Shown: positions 51,102 through 59,650 of the stretch, piece after piece
Layout of the letters: the number at the start of each line of letters is the position of its first letter
How positions within the stretch are numbered: position 1 is the first letter of the stretch
Source of the DNA: JAVMKJ01 sp031732855
GTDB taxonomy: Bacteria; Pseudomonadota; Gammaproteobacteria; Competibacterales; Competibacteraceae
DNA: 64,000 nt
Assembly: GCA_031732855.1 (NCBI GenBank)
Contig: JAVMKJ010000110.1
Span: 1-64,000, forward strand
Direction of reading: 5' to 3'
The notes under the pieces: model-generated
The model's input: the letters and a program-made list of their open reading frames with translations, nothing else
Databases searched by the model: none
Told to the model about the DNA's origin: nothing
Program-made: the position numbers and the translations under genes

Positions 51102-51833
51102 ATGCGAGTTCTGATCGTCGACGACGAACCACCCGCCCGAGCCTGGCTGCGCGACCTGCTCGGCCGCCTGCCCGACCACGAACCGTGCGGGGAAGCCGGC
51201 AACGGCGCCGAGGCCTTGCGGCTGGCGGCTCTCCTGAAGCCCGATGTCGTGCTGCTGGATATCCGCATGCCCGGTCTGGACGGTCTGGAAACCGCCCACC
51301 GGCTGATGGAACTCGCGCAACCGCCGGCCATCGTCTTCATCACCGCTTACGGCGAATACGCACTGGACGCTTTCGACGCCCACGCTGTCGCGTATCTGCT
51401 CAAGCCGGTGCGGCTGGAGCGGCTGGAGCGGGCGCTGGCCAACGCGGGCCGGGTCAATCGCGCGCAACTGGCCAGCCTGACCGCCGAACCGACGGGACCC
51501 AACCGCACCCATATCCGCGCCCGCATCGGCCAGCGCCTGGAAATGATCCCCCTTGCGGACGTGTTCTACTTTCAGGCCGACCAGAAATACGTGACCGTCC
51601 ACCACCGCCACGGCGAAGCGCTCATCGAGGAATCGCTGAAAACCCTGGAAACCGAACTGGGGTCGAGAGTGGTGCGGGTCCATCGCAACGCGCTGGCGAT
51701 GGCCGTGCATGTCGCGGGCCTGGAGAAAACCAGAGACGGCGGCGCGAACCTGACCTTTCACAACATCCCCGACCGGCTGGAAGTGAGCCGCCGCCACCTC
51801 CCCGCGATCCGCCAGTTCCTGAAGGATGTCTGA
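51102..51833 (+). CDS. algR: AlgR-like LytTR response regulator
   Basis: ATG 51102 gives 243 residues. The receiver domain has the acidic pair (VDDEPPARAWLRDLL), phospho-acceptor Asp53 (VVLLDIRMPGLDGLE), Thr/Ser (FITAYGEYALDAF) and Lys (AYLLKPVRLERLE). Residues about 140-240 form a LytTR DNA-binding domain (LADVFYFQADQKYVTVHH, VVRVHRNALA). In Pseudomonas AlgR activates the fimU-pilVWXY1Y2E operon, which here lies next to it, so it probably controls the divergent pilin genes. Confidence 0.9.
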   Translation: MRVLIVDDEPPARAWLRDLLGRLPDHEPCGEAGNGAEALRLAALLKPDVVLLDIRMPGLDGLETAHRLMELAQPPAIVFITAYGEYALDAFDAHAVAYLLKPVRLERLERALANAGRVNRAQLASLTAEPTGPNRTHIRARIGQRLEMIPLADVFYFQADQKYVTVHHRHGEALIEESLKTLETELGSRVVRVHRNALAMAVHVAGLEKTRDGGANLTFHNIPDRLEVSRRHLPAIRQFLKDV

Positions 51834-51864
51834 GCGGCGCAAACGGTGGTTCTTTCCCGCCACC

Positions 51865-51893
51865 TTGTACCTCGGGGCCGAGTGGGCTATATT
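51865..51893 (+). promoter_or_regulatory. tRNA-Thr promoter
   Basis: TTGTAC (51865-51870), 17-base spacer, TATATT (51888-51893), with the tRNA beginning 17 bases downstream. A GC-containing discriminator (CCCGC) follows, as expected for a stringently controlled stable RNA promoter. Confidence 0.7.
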
Positions 51894-51909
51894 TCCCGCT
51901 CCTAATATT

Positions 51910-51985
51910 GCCGGAATAGCTCAGGCGGTAGAGCAGCTGATTCGTAATTAGCAGGTCGGAGGTTCGAATCCTCTTTCCGGCACCA
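51910..51985 (+). tRNA. tRNA-Thr (anticodon CGU)
   Basis: A 76-base cloverleaf folds fully: acceptor GCCGGAA with TTCCGGC, D-arm GCTC/GAGC, anticodon stem GCTGA/TTAGC with loop TTCGTAA (anticodon CGT, reading ACG), T-loop TTCGAAT, and an encoded CCA end (51983-51985). Confidence 0.95.
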
Positions 51986-51993
51986 GAAACCAG

Positions 51994-52021
51994 GGGCTTA
52001 CCCGGCCGGGTAAGCCCTTTT
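51994..52021 (+). terminator. intrinsic terminator after tRNA-Thr
   Basis: GGGCTTACCCGG pairs perfectly with CCGGGTAAGCCC (51994-52017), a 12-bp stem, followed by TTTT. It begins 8 bases after the tRNA and ends 20 bases before the aguB start. Confidence 0.85.
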
Positions 52022-52040
52022 GCTTCATGGCCCACTCAAG

Positions 52041-52934
52041 ATGCACCCCAAAATCCTGAACGTCGGTCTGGTCCAGCATGCCTGTACCGCGGACCGGGCC
52101 GCCAATCTCGCCGCGACCATCGCCGGCGTCCGCGACCTCGCCGGCCACGGCGCGCAACTGGTTCTGCTCCAGGAACTCCACGCCAGCCTGTATTTCTGCC
52201 AGACCGAACACTCCGACCGGTTCGACCTCGCCGAATCGATACCCGGCCCTTCGACCGAGGCATTGGGGGCGGTGGCCGGCGAATTGGGCATCGTGCTGGT
52301 CGCCTCGCTGTTCGAGCGGCGCGCGCCGGGGTTGTATCACAATACCGCCGTGGTGCTGGAACGGGATGGGCGCATCGCCGGAACCTACCGCAAGATGCAC
52401 GTTCCCGACGATCCCGGCTACCACGAGAAATACTATTTCACTCCCGGCGACCTCGGCTTCGCCCCCATCGACACCTCGGTCGGGCGGCTCGGCGTGCTGG
52501 TGTGCTGGGATCAGTGGTTTCCCGAGGCAGCCCGGCTGATGGCGCTGGCCGGCGCCGAACTGCTGCTGTATCCGACCGCCATCGGCTGGAATCCTCACGA
52601 CGACGAGGACGAGCGCCAGCGGCAATGGGAGTCCTGGATCATCATCCAGCGGGCGCACGCCGTCGCCAACGGTATTCCGGTGGCGGTCTGCAACCGGATC
52701 GGATTCGAGTCCGACCCTTCCGGCCAAACCCCAGGCGCCCAGTTCTGGGGCACCAGCTTCATCGTCGGTCCGCAGGGCGAATGGCTCGCCACCGCCCCCC
52801 CCGACCAGCCGGCCACGCTGGCGGTGGAACTGGACTTGGGCCGCTCCGAGCAGGTGCGACGTCACTGGCCCTATCTGCGCGACCGCCGGATCGATGCCTA
52901 CGAAGGCTTGCTGAAACGCTACCTGGATCGGTGA
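52041..52934 (+). CDS. aguB: N-carbamoylputrescine amidase
   Basis: ATG 52041 gives 297 residues of the nitrilase superfamily with the catalytic triad Glu45 (LQELHA), Lys118 (YRKMHVPDD) and Cys155 (VLVCWDQWFPEAAR). The branch-specific segments YHEKYYFTPGDLGF and WESWIIIQRAHAVANG fit AguB, which turns N-carbamoylputrescine into putrescine, CO2 and ammonia in the agmatine route. The partner agmatine deiminase is not in the window. The gene starts just behind the tRNA terminator, leaving no room for a separate promoter, so it may depend on readthrough. Confidence 0.92.
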   Translation: MHPKILNVGLVQHACTADRAANLAATIAGVRDLAGHGAQLVLLQELHASLYFCQTEHSDRFDLAESIPGPSTEALGAVAGELGIVLVASLFERRAPGLYHNTAVVLERDGRIAGTYRKMHVPDDPGYHEKYYFTPGDLGFAPIDTSVGRLGVLVCWDQWFPEAARLMALAGAELLLYPTAIGWNPHDDEDERQRQWESWIIIQRAHAVANGIPVAVCNRIGFESDPSGQTPGAQFWGTSFIVGPQGEWLATAPPDQPATLAVELDLGRSEQVRRHWPYLRDRRIDAYEGLLKRYLDR

Positions 52935-52999
52935 ACGACCGCCCGGGCCGATTCGGGTTAACGATAAATAATGGCTATCGACGTCATTGCGCTCATCAA

Positions 53000-53029
53000 T
53001 TGGCGCGCTTGCCGATCGCGAACTACACT
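53000..53029 (+). promoter_or_regulatory. candidate rubrerythrin promoter
   Basis: TTGGCG (53000-53005), 18-base spacer, TACACT (53024-53029), 67 bases before the rubrerythrin ATG. Matches are moderate. No clear Fur or OxyR box was seen. Confidence 0.35.
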
Positions 53030-53095
53030 CGATTTGACCCCAAAATTCACGGGGTCTTGCGATCGATCAATCCACCAAATGAGGAGTTCGCGCCC

Positions 53096-53515
53096 ATGCA
53101 GCTCAAAGGTTCCAAGACGGAAGACAATCTGAAAGCGGCCTTCGCCGGCGAGTCGCAGGCCAACCGGCGTTATCTGTACTTCGCCAACAAGGCAGACGTC
53201 GAGGGGCAAAACGACGTCTCGGCCCTGTTCCGCTCGACGGCGGAAGGCGAAACCGGCCACGCCCACGGCCACCTGGATTATCTGGCCCAGGTGGGCGATC
53301 CGGCCACCGGCCTGCCGATCGGTTCCTCGCGCGACAACCTGAAGTCGGCGGTCGCGGGCGAGACCCACGAATACACCGACATGTATCCGGGCATGGCCAA
53401 GACCGCCCGCGCCGAAGGCTTCGACGAAATCGCCGACTGGTTCGAGACGCTGGCCAAGGCCGAGCGCTCCCACGCCAACCGCTTCCAGAAAGCCCTGGAC
53501 GCCCTGGTCGACTGA
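53096..53515 (+). CDS. rubrerythrin (short form)
   Basis: ATG 53096 with GAGGAG upstream gives 139 residues of a ferritin-like four-helix protein with the diiron Glu/His motifs AFAGESQANRRYLYF, EGETGHAHGHLDYL, AGETHEYTDMYPGM and AKAERSHANRF. It lacks the C-terminal rubredoxin-like Cys site, so electrons must come from another protein. Rubrerythrins reduce hydrogen peroxide. It leads the operon with the Fe-S protein and the DUF3501 gene. Confidence 0.92.
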   Translation: MQLKGSKTEDNLKAAFAGESQANRRYLYFANKADVEGQNDVSALFRSTAEGETGHAHGHLDYLAQVGDPATGLPIGSSRDNLKSAVAGETHEYTDMYPGMAKTARAEGFDEIADWFETLAKAERSHANRFQKALDALVD

Positions 53516-53581
53516 GTGTTGAAGGGCGGCGGGCCGCGCGCCCGCCCCCTATCCCAAACCGTCACCCGGAGAGAGGCCGAC

Positions 53582-54910
53582 ATGAGCGTCCGCGAAGGCA
53601 ATCTGGAGCCGCCGAGACGGCATCCCATCGACTGGAAAAACCCCGACTACTACAACGAAGGCTCGCTGTTCGCCGAACTGGAGCGGGTCTTCGACATCTG
53701 CCACGGCTGCCGGCGCTGCGTCAGCCTGTGCAACGCTTTCCCCAAGCTGTTCGACCTGATCGACGAGGGTGCAACCGGAGAGGTGGACGGCATCCCCAAA
53801 GCGAAATACGGCGAGGTGGTGGACCAGTGCTATCTCTGCGACGTGTGCTTCATGACCAAATGCCCCTACGTGCCGCCGCATCCCTGGAATCTGGATTTCC
53901 CGCATCTGATGCTGCGAGCCAAGGCGGTCAAGTTCAAAAAGGGCCAGGTCACCTTCCGGGACAAGCTGCTGACCAGCACCGACGCCCTGGGCAAGCTGCT
54001 GGCCATTCCCGTGGTGGCGCAGACCGTCAATGCCACCAACAAAAACAAAGCGCTGCGCGGCGCGATGGACAAGATGCTGAAGGTCCACAAGGACCGTCAG
54101 CTTCCCGATTACGCGCCGAAGCGCTTCCGCGCCAACGCCCAGGCCGAGCGGCATTTCCCGGTGCGCGACGGCCAGCGCACTCCCGGCAAGGTGGCGGTTT
54201 TCTCCACTTGCTACATCAACTACAACGAGCCAGGCATCGGCCACGACCTGCTCAAAATTCTCGCCCACAACGAGATTCCGACGATCCTCGTCGAAAAGGA
54301 GGCGTGCTGCGGGATGCCGAAACTGGAACTCGGCGACCTGGAATCCGTGAACCGGCTCAAGGAAATCAACATCCCCGTGCTGGCGCGAGTAGCCCGCGAC
54401 GGCTACGCGATTCTGACCGCCATTCCTTCCTGCACCCTGATGTTCAAACAGGAACTGCCCTTGATGTATCCAGGCGAGGCGGACGTGCGGGCGGTGGCCG
54501 AGGCCATGTTCGACCCGTTCGAGTACCTGGCGCTGCGCAACCGGGACGGTCTCCTCAAGACCGATTTCAAACAGCCGCTCGGGACGGTTTCCTACCACAT
54601 TCCCTGCCACCTCCGAGTGCAGAACATGGGCCAGAAGACGCGCGAACTGCTGCAACTGATCCCGGGCACGACCGTCAACACCGTGGAGCGCTGCGCCGGC
54701 CACGACGGCACCTGGGGCGTGAAGAGCGAGTATTTCGAAATGTCCATGAAGATCGGCAAGCCGGTCTTCAAGCAGATGGCCGCGGCGAATCCGGATTACG
54801 TGAGTTCGGATTGCGCCATCGCCGGCCGCCACATCTGTCAGGGCATGGGCGAGACCCAGGCGCGGAAGCAGCACCCCATCTCGCTCGTCCGGATCGCCTA
54901 CGGACTTTAA
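53582..54910 (+). CDS. GlpC/HdrD-like iron-sulfur oxidoreductase subunit
   Basis: ATG 53582, behind GAGAGAGG, gives 442 residues. Two [4Fe-4S] motifs lie near residues 40-50 (CHGCRRCVSLC) and 83-93 (CYLCDVCFMTKC). Two CCG-type domains follow: a full one (VEKEACCGMPKLELG) and a changed one where the site reads RCAGHDGTWG. This layout is that of GlpC or heterodisulfide-reductase-related subunits, but no flavoprotein partner is adjacent. With rubrerythrin before it and DUF3501 behind it, it may pass electrons to the peroxidase. That link is inferred from a conserved neighbourhood. Confidence 0.85.
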   Translation: MSVREGNLEPPRRHPIDWKNPDYYNEGSLFAELERVFDICHGCRRCVSLCNAFPKLFDLIDEGATGEVDGIPKAKYGEVVDQCYLCDVCFMTKCPYVPPHPWNLDFPHLMLRAKAVKFKKGQVTFRDKLLTSTDALGKLLAIPVVAQTVNATNKNKALRGAMDKMLKVHKDRQLPDYAPKRFRANAQAERHFPVRDGQRTPGKVAVFSTCYINYNEPGIGHDLLKILAHNEIPTILVEKEACCGMPKLELGDLESVNRLKEINIPVLARVARDGYAILTAIPSCTLMFKQELPLMYPGEADVRAVAEAMFDPFEYLALRNRDGLLKTDFKQPLGTVSYHIPCHLRVQNMGQKTRELLQLIPGTTVNTVERCAGHDGTWGVKSEYFEMSMKIGKPVFKQMAAANPDYVSSDCAIAGRHICQGMGETQARKQHPISLVRIAYGL

Positions 54911-54926
54911 CCGCGAGGAACCGACC

Positions 54927-55511
54927 ATGCCGCCCATCACCCGGGACAGCCTGATGTCTCTGGAGCAATACGCCCGCGAGCGCCCGGCCTTTCGCGCGCG
55001 GGTGCTCGCCCACAAGAAGAATCGCAACCTGGCGCTGGGCGATCATCTAACCCTGCTGTTCGAGGACGAGTTGACCATCCGCTATCAGATCCAGGAGATG
55101 CTGCGGATCGAGAAGATTTTCGAGGAGGACGGCATCGACGGCGAACTGGAAGCCTACAACCCGCTGGTGCCGGATGGCGCCAACTTCAAGGCGACCTTGC
55201 TGATCGAATATCCGGACGTCGAGGAGCGCCAGCAAAGACTCGCGCGCCTGAAGGGAATCGAGGATGCGATCTGGGTGCGGGTCGAAGGCTGCGACCGCGT
55301 TCCGGCGATCGCGGACGAAGACCTGGAGCGGGAGAACGAGGAAAAGACCAGCGCCGTGCATTTTCTGCGCTTCGAACTGACTCCGGCGATGAAGGATCGG
55401 CTGAAGCGGGGCGCGCCGCTGGCCGTCGGGGTGGAACATCCGGAATATACCGCCGTGGTCGCGGCGGTCGGCGACAACCTGCGCCGGTCGCTGCTGGCGG
55501 ATTTGAGTTAA
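54927..55511 (+). CDS. DUF3501 family protein
   Basis: The 194-residue protein has the DUF3501 pattern: ITRDSLMSLEQYARERPAFR, ALGDHLTLLFEDELTIRYQI, QEMLRIEKIFEEDGIDGELE and AYNPLVPDGANFKATLLIEY. Its role is unknown. It is regularly found behind rubrerythrin and the GlpC-like Fe-S protein, as here (16 bases gap), so a part in the same redox or metal-handling unit is likely. Confidence 0.88.
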   Translation: MPPITRDSLMSLEQYARERPAFRARVLAHKKNRNLALGDHLTLLFEDELTIRYQIQEMLRIEKIFEEDGIDGELEAYNPLVPDGANFKATLLIEYPDVEERQQRLARLKGIEDAIWVRVEGCDRVPAIADEDLERENEEKTSAVHFLRFELTPAMKDRLKRGAPLAVGVEHPEYTAVVAAVGDNLRRSLLADLS

Positions 55512-55521
55512 ACGCCAGCGT

Positions 55522-55564
55522 CCACTCCCCTCGCCCCCGTCCGGGAGAGGGATTTGGGGAGTGG
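55522..55564. repeat. palindromic hairpin between convergent DUF3501 and der genes
   Basis: CCACTCCCC (55522-55530) pairs perfectly with GGGGAGTGG (55556-55564), enclosing a CCCCCGTCCGGGAGAGGG-like inner part. It resembles the prophage element, is in the gap between converging genes, and could act as a two-way terminator. Confidence 0.6.
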
Positions 55565-55572
55565 GGCTTCAA

Positions 55573-56961
55573 TCACCGCTGCTTCCGGCGTCCGCCCGTC
55601 CTGGGCCGACGACCGCGTGCCGCCGGCGCGGGTTGATAGGGATTTTCGCCGCCGCGGAATTCGATGCGGATCGGCGTGCCCCACAAGTCCAGCCGCTTGC
55701 GGTAGACGCCGATCAGATAACGCCGATAGGAGTCCGGGACGTGCCCGACCCGGTTGCCGTGGATTACGATCATGGGCGGGTTCTGGCCGCCTTGATGGGC
55801 GTAGCGCAGCTTGATGCCGTGACCCTGGACCAGCGGCGGCTGATGGGCGGCCAGGGCGTCTTCGAGGATGCGGGTCAGTTCGGGCGTCGACAGTTTGCGG
55901 GTCGCGGCGGCGTAGGCTTCCCGGACGGAACCGAGCAGCTCGCCGACGCCGGTGCCGTGCAGGGCGGAAATGAAATGGATTTTGGCGAAGTCGAGAAAAT
56001 TCAGCCGGCGGTCGAGATCGCTTTTCACCCGGGCGCGGGTATCGGGGTCGAGGTGATCCCATTTGTTGACTCCTATCGCCAGCGCCCGGCCGCTGTCCAG
56101 GATCAGGCCCAGCAGGCTGGCATCCTGGTCGCTGATGCCCTGGCGGGCATCCAGCACCAGCACCGCCACATGCGATTGTTCGATGGCTTGCAGCGCCTTG
56201 ATGACGCTGAATTTCTCCACCGCCTCGCTGACCCGCGCGCGGCGGCGCACGCCGGCGGTATCCATCAAAACGTAACGCTGGCCGTCGCGCTCGAACGGCA
56301 CGGCGACGCTGTCGCGGGTGGTGCCGGGCATGTCGCAGGCCAGCATCCTCTCCTCGCCCAGCAGACGGTTGACCAGGGTGGATTTGCCGACGTTGGGTCG
56401 GCCGACCACCGCCAGTTTGATGATGCGCTCGGGCTCTTCCGGCACCACCGCCTCGTCCTCCTTGCTCGTGGCCGGGAGCGCGGCGAACACTTCCTCCATC
56501 AGGGTTTCGACGCCCTGGTTATGAACGGCGGCGATCACGTGCAGGTGATCCAGGCCGAGGGCGTGAAAATCCGCGCCGAGCAGATCGGGATCGCGGTGTT
56601 CGGCCTTGTTGATCACCAGATGCACCGGCTTGCCGGCCCGACGCAACTGGCCGGCGATCTCTTCGTCGGTGGCCGTCAGCCCGGCGCGGCCGTCCACCAG
56701 CAGCAGCACGGCGTCGGCTTCCTCGATGGCCCGCCACGCCTGCCGCGCCACCAGTCCGCTCAGACCTTCATCCTCGCCGGTCAGGCCGCCGGTATCCACC
56801 ACCACGTAGGGACTCGGACCACGCTGGCCGATGCCGTACTGCCGGTCGCGGGTCAAACCGGGCATATCCGCCACCAATGCGTTGCGGGTGCGGGTCAGGG
56901 AATTGAACAGGGTGGATTTGCCCACGTTGGGCCGGCCGACCAGGGCGATGACGGGGAGCAT
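55573..56961 (-). CDS. der: ribosome-assembly GTPase Der (EngA)
   Basis: The 462-residue protein has two tandem GTPase domains, each with a P-loop (GRPNVGKSTLFNSL near residue 9 and GRPNVGKSTLVNRL near 190), DTGG/DTAG G3 motifs, and a KH-like C-terminal domain (NPPMIVIHGNRVGHVPDSYR). The second G4 is normal (NKWDH); the first reads NKAE instead of NKxD, a mild change in the guanine-binding motif. It acts in 50S maturation. The basic tail (RGRRPRTGGRRKQR) is usual. Confidence 0.95.
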   Translation of the reverse strand: MLPVIALVGRPNVGKSTLFNSLTRTRNALVADMPGLTRDRQYGIGQRGPSPYVVVDTGGLTGEDEGLSGLVARQAWRAIEEADAVLLLVDGRAGLTATDEEIAGQLRRAGKPVHLVINKAEHRDPDLLGADFHALGLDHLHVIAAVHNQGVETLMEEVFAALPATSKEDEAVVPEEPERIIKLAVVGRPNVGKSTLVNRLLGEERMLACDMPGTTRDSVAVPFERDGQRYVLMDTAGVRRRARVSEAVEKFSVIKALQAIEQSHVAVLVLDARQGISDQDASLLGLILDSGRALAIGVNKWDHLDPDTRARVKSDLDRRLNFLDFAKIHFISALHGTGVGELLGSVREAYAAATRKLSTPELTRILEDALAAHQPPLVQGHGIKLRYAHQGGQNPPMIVIHGNRVGHVPDSYRRYLIGVYRKRLDLWGTPIRIEFRGGENPYQPAPAARGRRPRTGGRRKQR

Positions 56962-57229
56962 GGCGAGTCCACCGAGAGTCGAGGAAAAGGTGGTGAATTA
57001 TGCCTGAAATAGATATTGAGTTTTTGGCAGGTTGAACAGCCCTTTTAATGTTAAGTCAACTTATTAAATTATAATAACTTAATTGGTTGAATAAACCTGC
57101 ATGAGGCGTTCGTCCAAGACACCCGGGGTGTATGGCGGTTGGCGAGTAGCCAGACTCATCCGTCACCTGATAATTGGCCAACTCCTTGTGGAAAAGCTGT
57201 CGGCAAGTTTTCCCGTCCAAAACCAGTGG
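56962..57229. other. AT-rich intergenic region between der and the sulfotransferase/HlyD operon
   Basis: This 268-base stretch, with both flanking genes on the minus strand, has a strongly AT-rich core (about 57040-57100, imperfect repeats of AACTTA/AATAA) in an otherwise GC-rich region. It probably holds the der promoter (TTGACT and TATAAT-like boxes occur but spacing is poor). A 26-codon minus-strand frame (57079-57159) lacks support. Confidence 0.4.
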
Positions 57230-59647
57230 CTAAGGCAGCCAAGACCACATCTCCACAGTCACAAAGCGCACCAGCCGATGGGTGAAGGCCACCGCCAGCG
57301 GTTCCTCCTCCGCGGCAATTTTGGCATAGCCCGTCATCCCCGGTTTCAGTAGACCCTCCGGGTTGGGTACCTCCAGGATGACCTTGACTACCCGGCCGGT
57401 AGGGGTATCGCTGGTAGCGGTGTCAATCTGGGTGACCTTGCCGGTAAAGTAGCGCTGGGAATAGGCCCATGGCTTGAGCCGGGCGCCAGCGCCCAGCGCC
57501 ACGAAGGGTAAATCCGCTTCCGGCACGCTGATCTCGGTCCGCAACACTCGATCATCCTGCACGGTGGTGAACAAATCGCTCTCTTCAAGATACTTGCCGG
57601 TCAGATTCCGCAACTTCAGGTCGGTCAGCCGTCCATCGATCGGCATGATCAACCGGGTGCGGGCCAACTGTTCCTGATCCAGCACCAGTTGTGCCTTGAG
57701 ACGCTCCAGTTCGGCCCGCGCCGCATCGATATCCTGGGGATAGGGACCGGCCCTGACCAGATCGAGATTGGCCTGCTGTTTCTGCACCTGCTGGCGATCC
57801 ACCTCCAGCTTGCTTTCCGTCGCCTCAAACTGTTGCTCCGACGTGAAGCCGCGCCGCAACAACTCCCGTTGCCGGGTCAATTCGCTGCGCTGAAACTTCT
57901 CCTCGGCCACGGCGACCTGGAGTTCGCGATCGGCGATGGTCACTTCCTCCGGACGTGGAGTGTTGAGCAGTTTATCCAGGTTGGCCTGTTGGCGGTCGAT
58001 GGCCGCCCGGGTAATCGCAACCTGCTGCTCCTGACGATAGGATGACTGGCGAGCGATCGGGACACCGGCCTGCAGCCAGTCCCCCCCTTCATAGAACACT
58101 TGCTCCACGATGCCCGAAGTCTGGGCGTACAATTCCCGACTCTGAATCGGCATCAACTCAAAGGAACCACCGGTTTCGTAGGGATAAGGCAAGGCCCCGA
58201 CCAAGATCGCGAGAACCAGCAGAAGCGGTGCCGTCCACCGCCGGGTTTGAGCCGGGAGCGCGGCTACTGGTTCGCTCGCCAGCGCAGGGGTGACTGGTCG
58301 TCCGGCCTTGCTCCTCGCCGCCGCCGGCCGCGACCGATAACGGGCCTGACGCTCGGCGGTCCGCTTGCGAAATGCTCGCAGGAGGCTCCACCCCGCCCAA
58401 GTCAGCAAAATGAGGAACAGAGCGATACCGGTACCGCTGAAATGAAGACGCAGCCAATCGCCAATCAGATAAAGCGTCAACCCAAACAGCGCCAGAAAGT
58501 AGACGCAGACCGCCAGGGCATAGGCTACAAAAGCGGAGCGTCGACCACGCTCATCTTCCCTTACGGAACCTCGGCGGAACAGGGCGCGAATGGCCTGGAG
58601 ACGTAGATTGGGAGTATCCAGATAAGCCGTCAGCCATCGGTAACCATCGCCCGCGCCCAAGGGATTGCTGCTAATCACGAACATGATCGTCGTCATCAGC
58701 ATCAGGCTCAGCCAGAAGAACGGCAGCCGGGTACCGGTATCGCGACTCAGCAACCAGCCCAGCACACTAAGGCCGAACAACGCGATTTTGACCAAGGTGG
58801 GGGTTGCCAGCACCCAAAGCACCTGGTTTCGCGACAATCGATCGAGACCGTCCAGTTCGACATGAAAGCGTGGCAGGACACCAAACAACAAGAAAACGCC
58901 AACGCCCTCGACCCGTCCCCCCAATGCGATATTGACTACACCCTCCAGCCAATGGCTCAGGAAATTGACTATCATCAAATTGATCAGCAGATGCAGAAGG
59001 ATATGCTGAAGAGGAGTGACAGGTCCCCAAAAATAACTCAGATCGGTTTTCAGATGCGCGGCGTTGTACATCAGCGCCACCAGTGCCAGTCCAAAACCGA
59101 GCGGTAACAGATAGATCAAGGATGCCAGCGGACGAATCAACCGCGCCAGGAAATCCATGAGCGCGGTCGCTTTCACCAAACGCCGGTAATAAGAGGGAGT
59201 ACGCTTGCCGGGCTCCCGCCCGCCAGGCTTGAGCGCATCGAGCAAGGCCAGCCAGGCATCGTCGGCTTCGGCGCCAGGAAAATGCCGGTTCGCTTCAGGT
59301 GATCGGGACGGTTCGGACGGTTCGGACGGTTCCGGCGCTTCATCCATACTTGCCGCCGTTGCCGGTGAGGTTTTCGGAGTATCCGCCAGCAACCCCCAAC
59401 CTGAAAGACTGGTCAGGAACTTGTCGAGATAGGCAGGTGTGAGGCGTTGCTGGTAATGTTGTTGAAAGGCCTGCAGCAGGACCTCTGGCGCGGCGCGACC
59501 ATCGAGTCGGGTAATGAGGAAATATTCCTTCTCGCCGAACTCGAAGGTTTCGTTCCAGACCGGATCGCGGATGACGTAGACCGTCCCCTGCTCGCGGTTG
59601 TCGCAGGTGATGACCAGATCATCCCGCAGCTTGGGAATGCTTGACAC
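57230..59647 (-). CDS. PqqD-like / degenerate M50-like membrane / HlyD-type adaptor fusion protein
   Basis: GTG (complement of 59645-59647) gives 805 residues. Residues 1-90 look like a PqqD-type peptide-binding domain (FGEKEYFLITRLDG, LDKFLTSLSGWGLL). A Pro/Glu/Ser linker follows (EPSEPSEPS, from a 9-bp repeat). Residues about 160-420 are membrane spans like the M50 proteases fused in 'putative peptide zinc metalloprotease' proteins, but the HExxH site reads SHWLEG (231-236) and the second site reads NPLGAGDGY, so it should be inactive. Residues about 470-805 are a HlyD-type adaptor with a long coiled coil and a barrel (IMPIDGRLTDLKLRNLTGKY). It is probably an export or peptide-handling scaffold. 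The neighbour 3 bases upstream is co-transcribed. Confidence 0.8.
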   Translation of the reverse strand: MSSIPKLRDDLVITCDNREQGTVYVIRDPVWNETFEFGEKEYFLITRLDGRAAPEVLLQAFQQHYQQRLTPAYLDKFLTSLSGWGLLADTPKTSPATAASMDEAPEPSEPSEPSRSPEANRHFPGAEADDAWLALLDALKPGGREPGKRTPSYYRRLVKATALMDFLARLIRPLASLIYLLPLGFGLALVALMYNAAHLKTDLSYFWGPVTPLQHILLHLLINLMIVNFLSHWLEGVVNIALGGRVEGVGVFLLFGVLPRFHVELDGLDRLSRNQVLWVLATPTLVKIALFGLSVLGWLLSRDTGTRLPFFWLSLMLMTTIMFVISSNPLGAGDGYRWLTAYLDTPNLRLQAIRALFRRGSVREDERGRRSAFVAYALAVCVYFLALFGLTLYLIGDWLRLHFSGTGIALFLILLTWAGWSLLRAFRKRTAERQARYRSRPAAARSKAGRPVTPALASEPVAALPAQTRRWTAPLLLVLAILVGALPYPYETGGSFELMPIQSRELYAQTSGIVEQVFYEGGDWLQAGVPIARQSSYRQEQQVAITRAAIDRQQANLDKLLNTPRPEEVTIADRELQVAVAEEKFQRSELTRQRELLRRGFTSEQQFEATESKLEVDRQQVQKQQANLDLVRAGPYPQDIDAARAELERLKAQLVLDQEQLARTRLIMPIDGRLTDLKLRNLTGKYLEESDLFTTVQDDRVLRTEISVPEADLPFVALGAGARLKPWAYSQRYFTGKVTQIDTATSDTPTGRVVKVILEVPNPEGLLKPGMTGYAKIAAEEEPLAVAFTHRLVRFVTVEMWSWLP

Positions 59648-59650
59648 GGC

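Noticed and set aside
57079..57159. 26-codon minus-strand ORF as a precursor peptide for the PqqD-containing operon
   Set aside because: Weak ribosome site, no glycine-glycine or repeated core, and it lies downstream of the operon; nothing supports it beyond being open.
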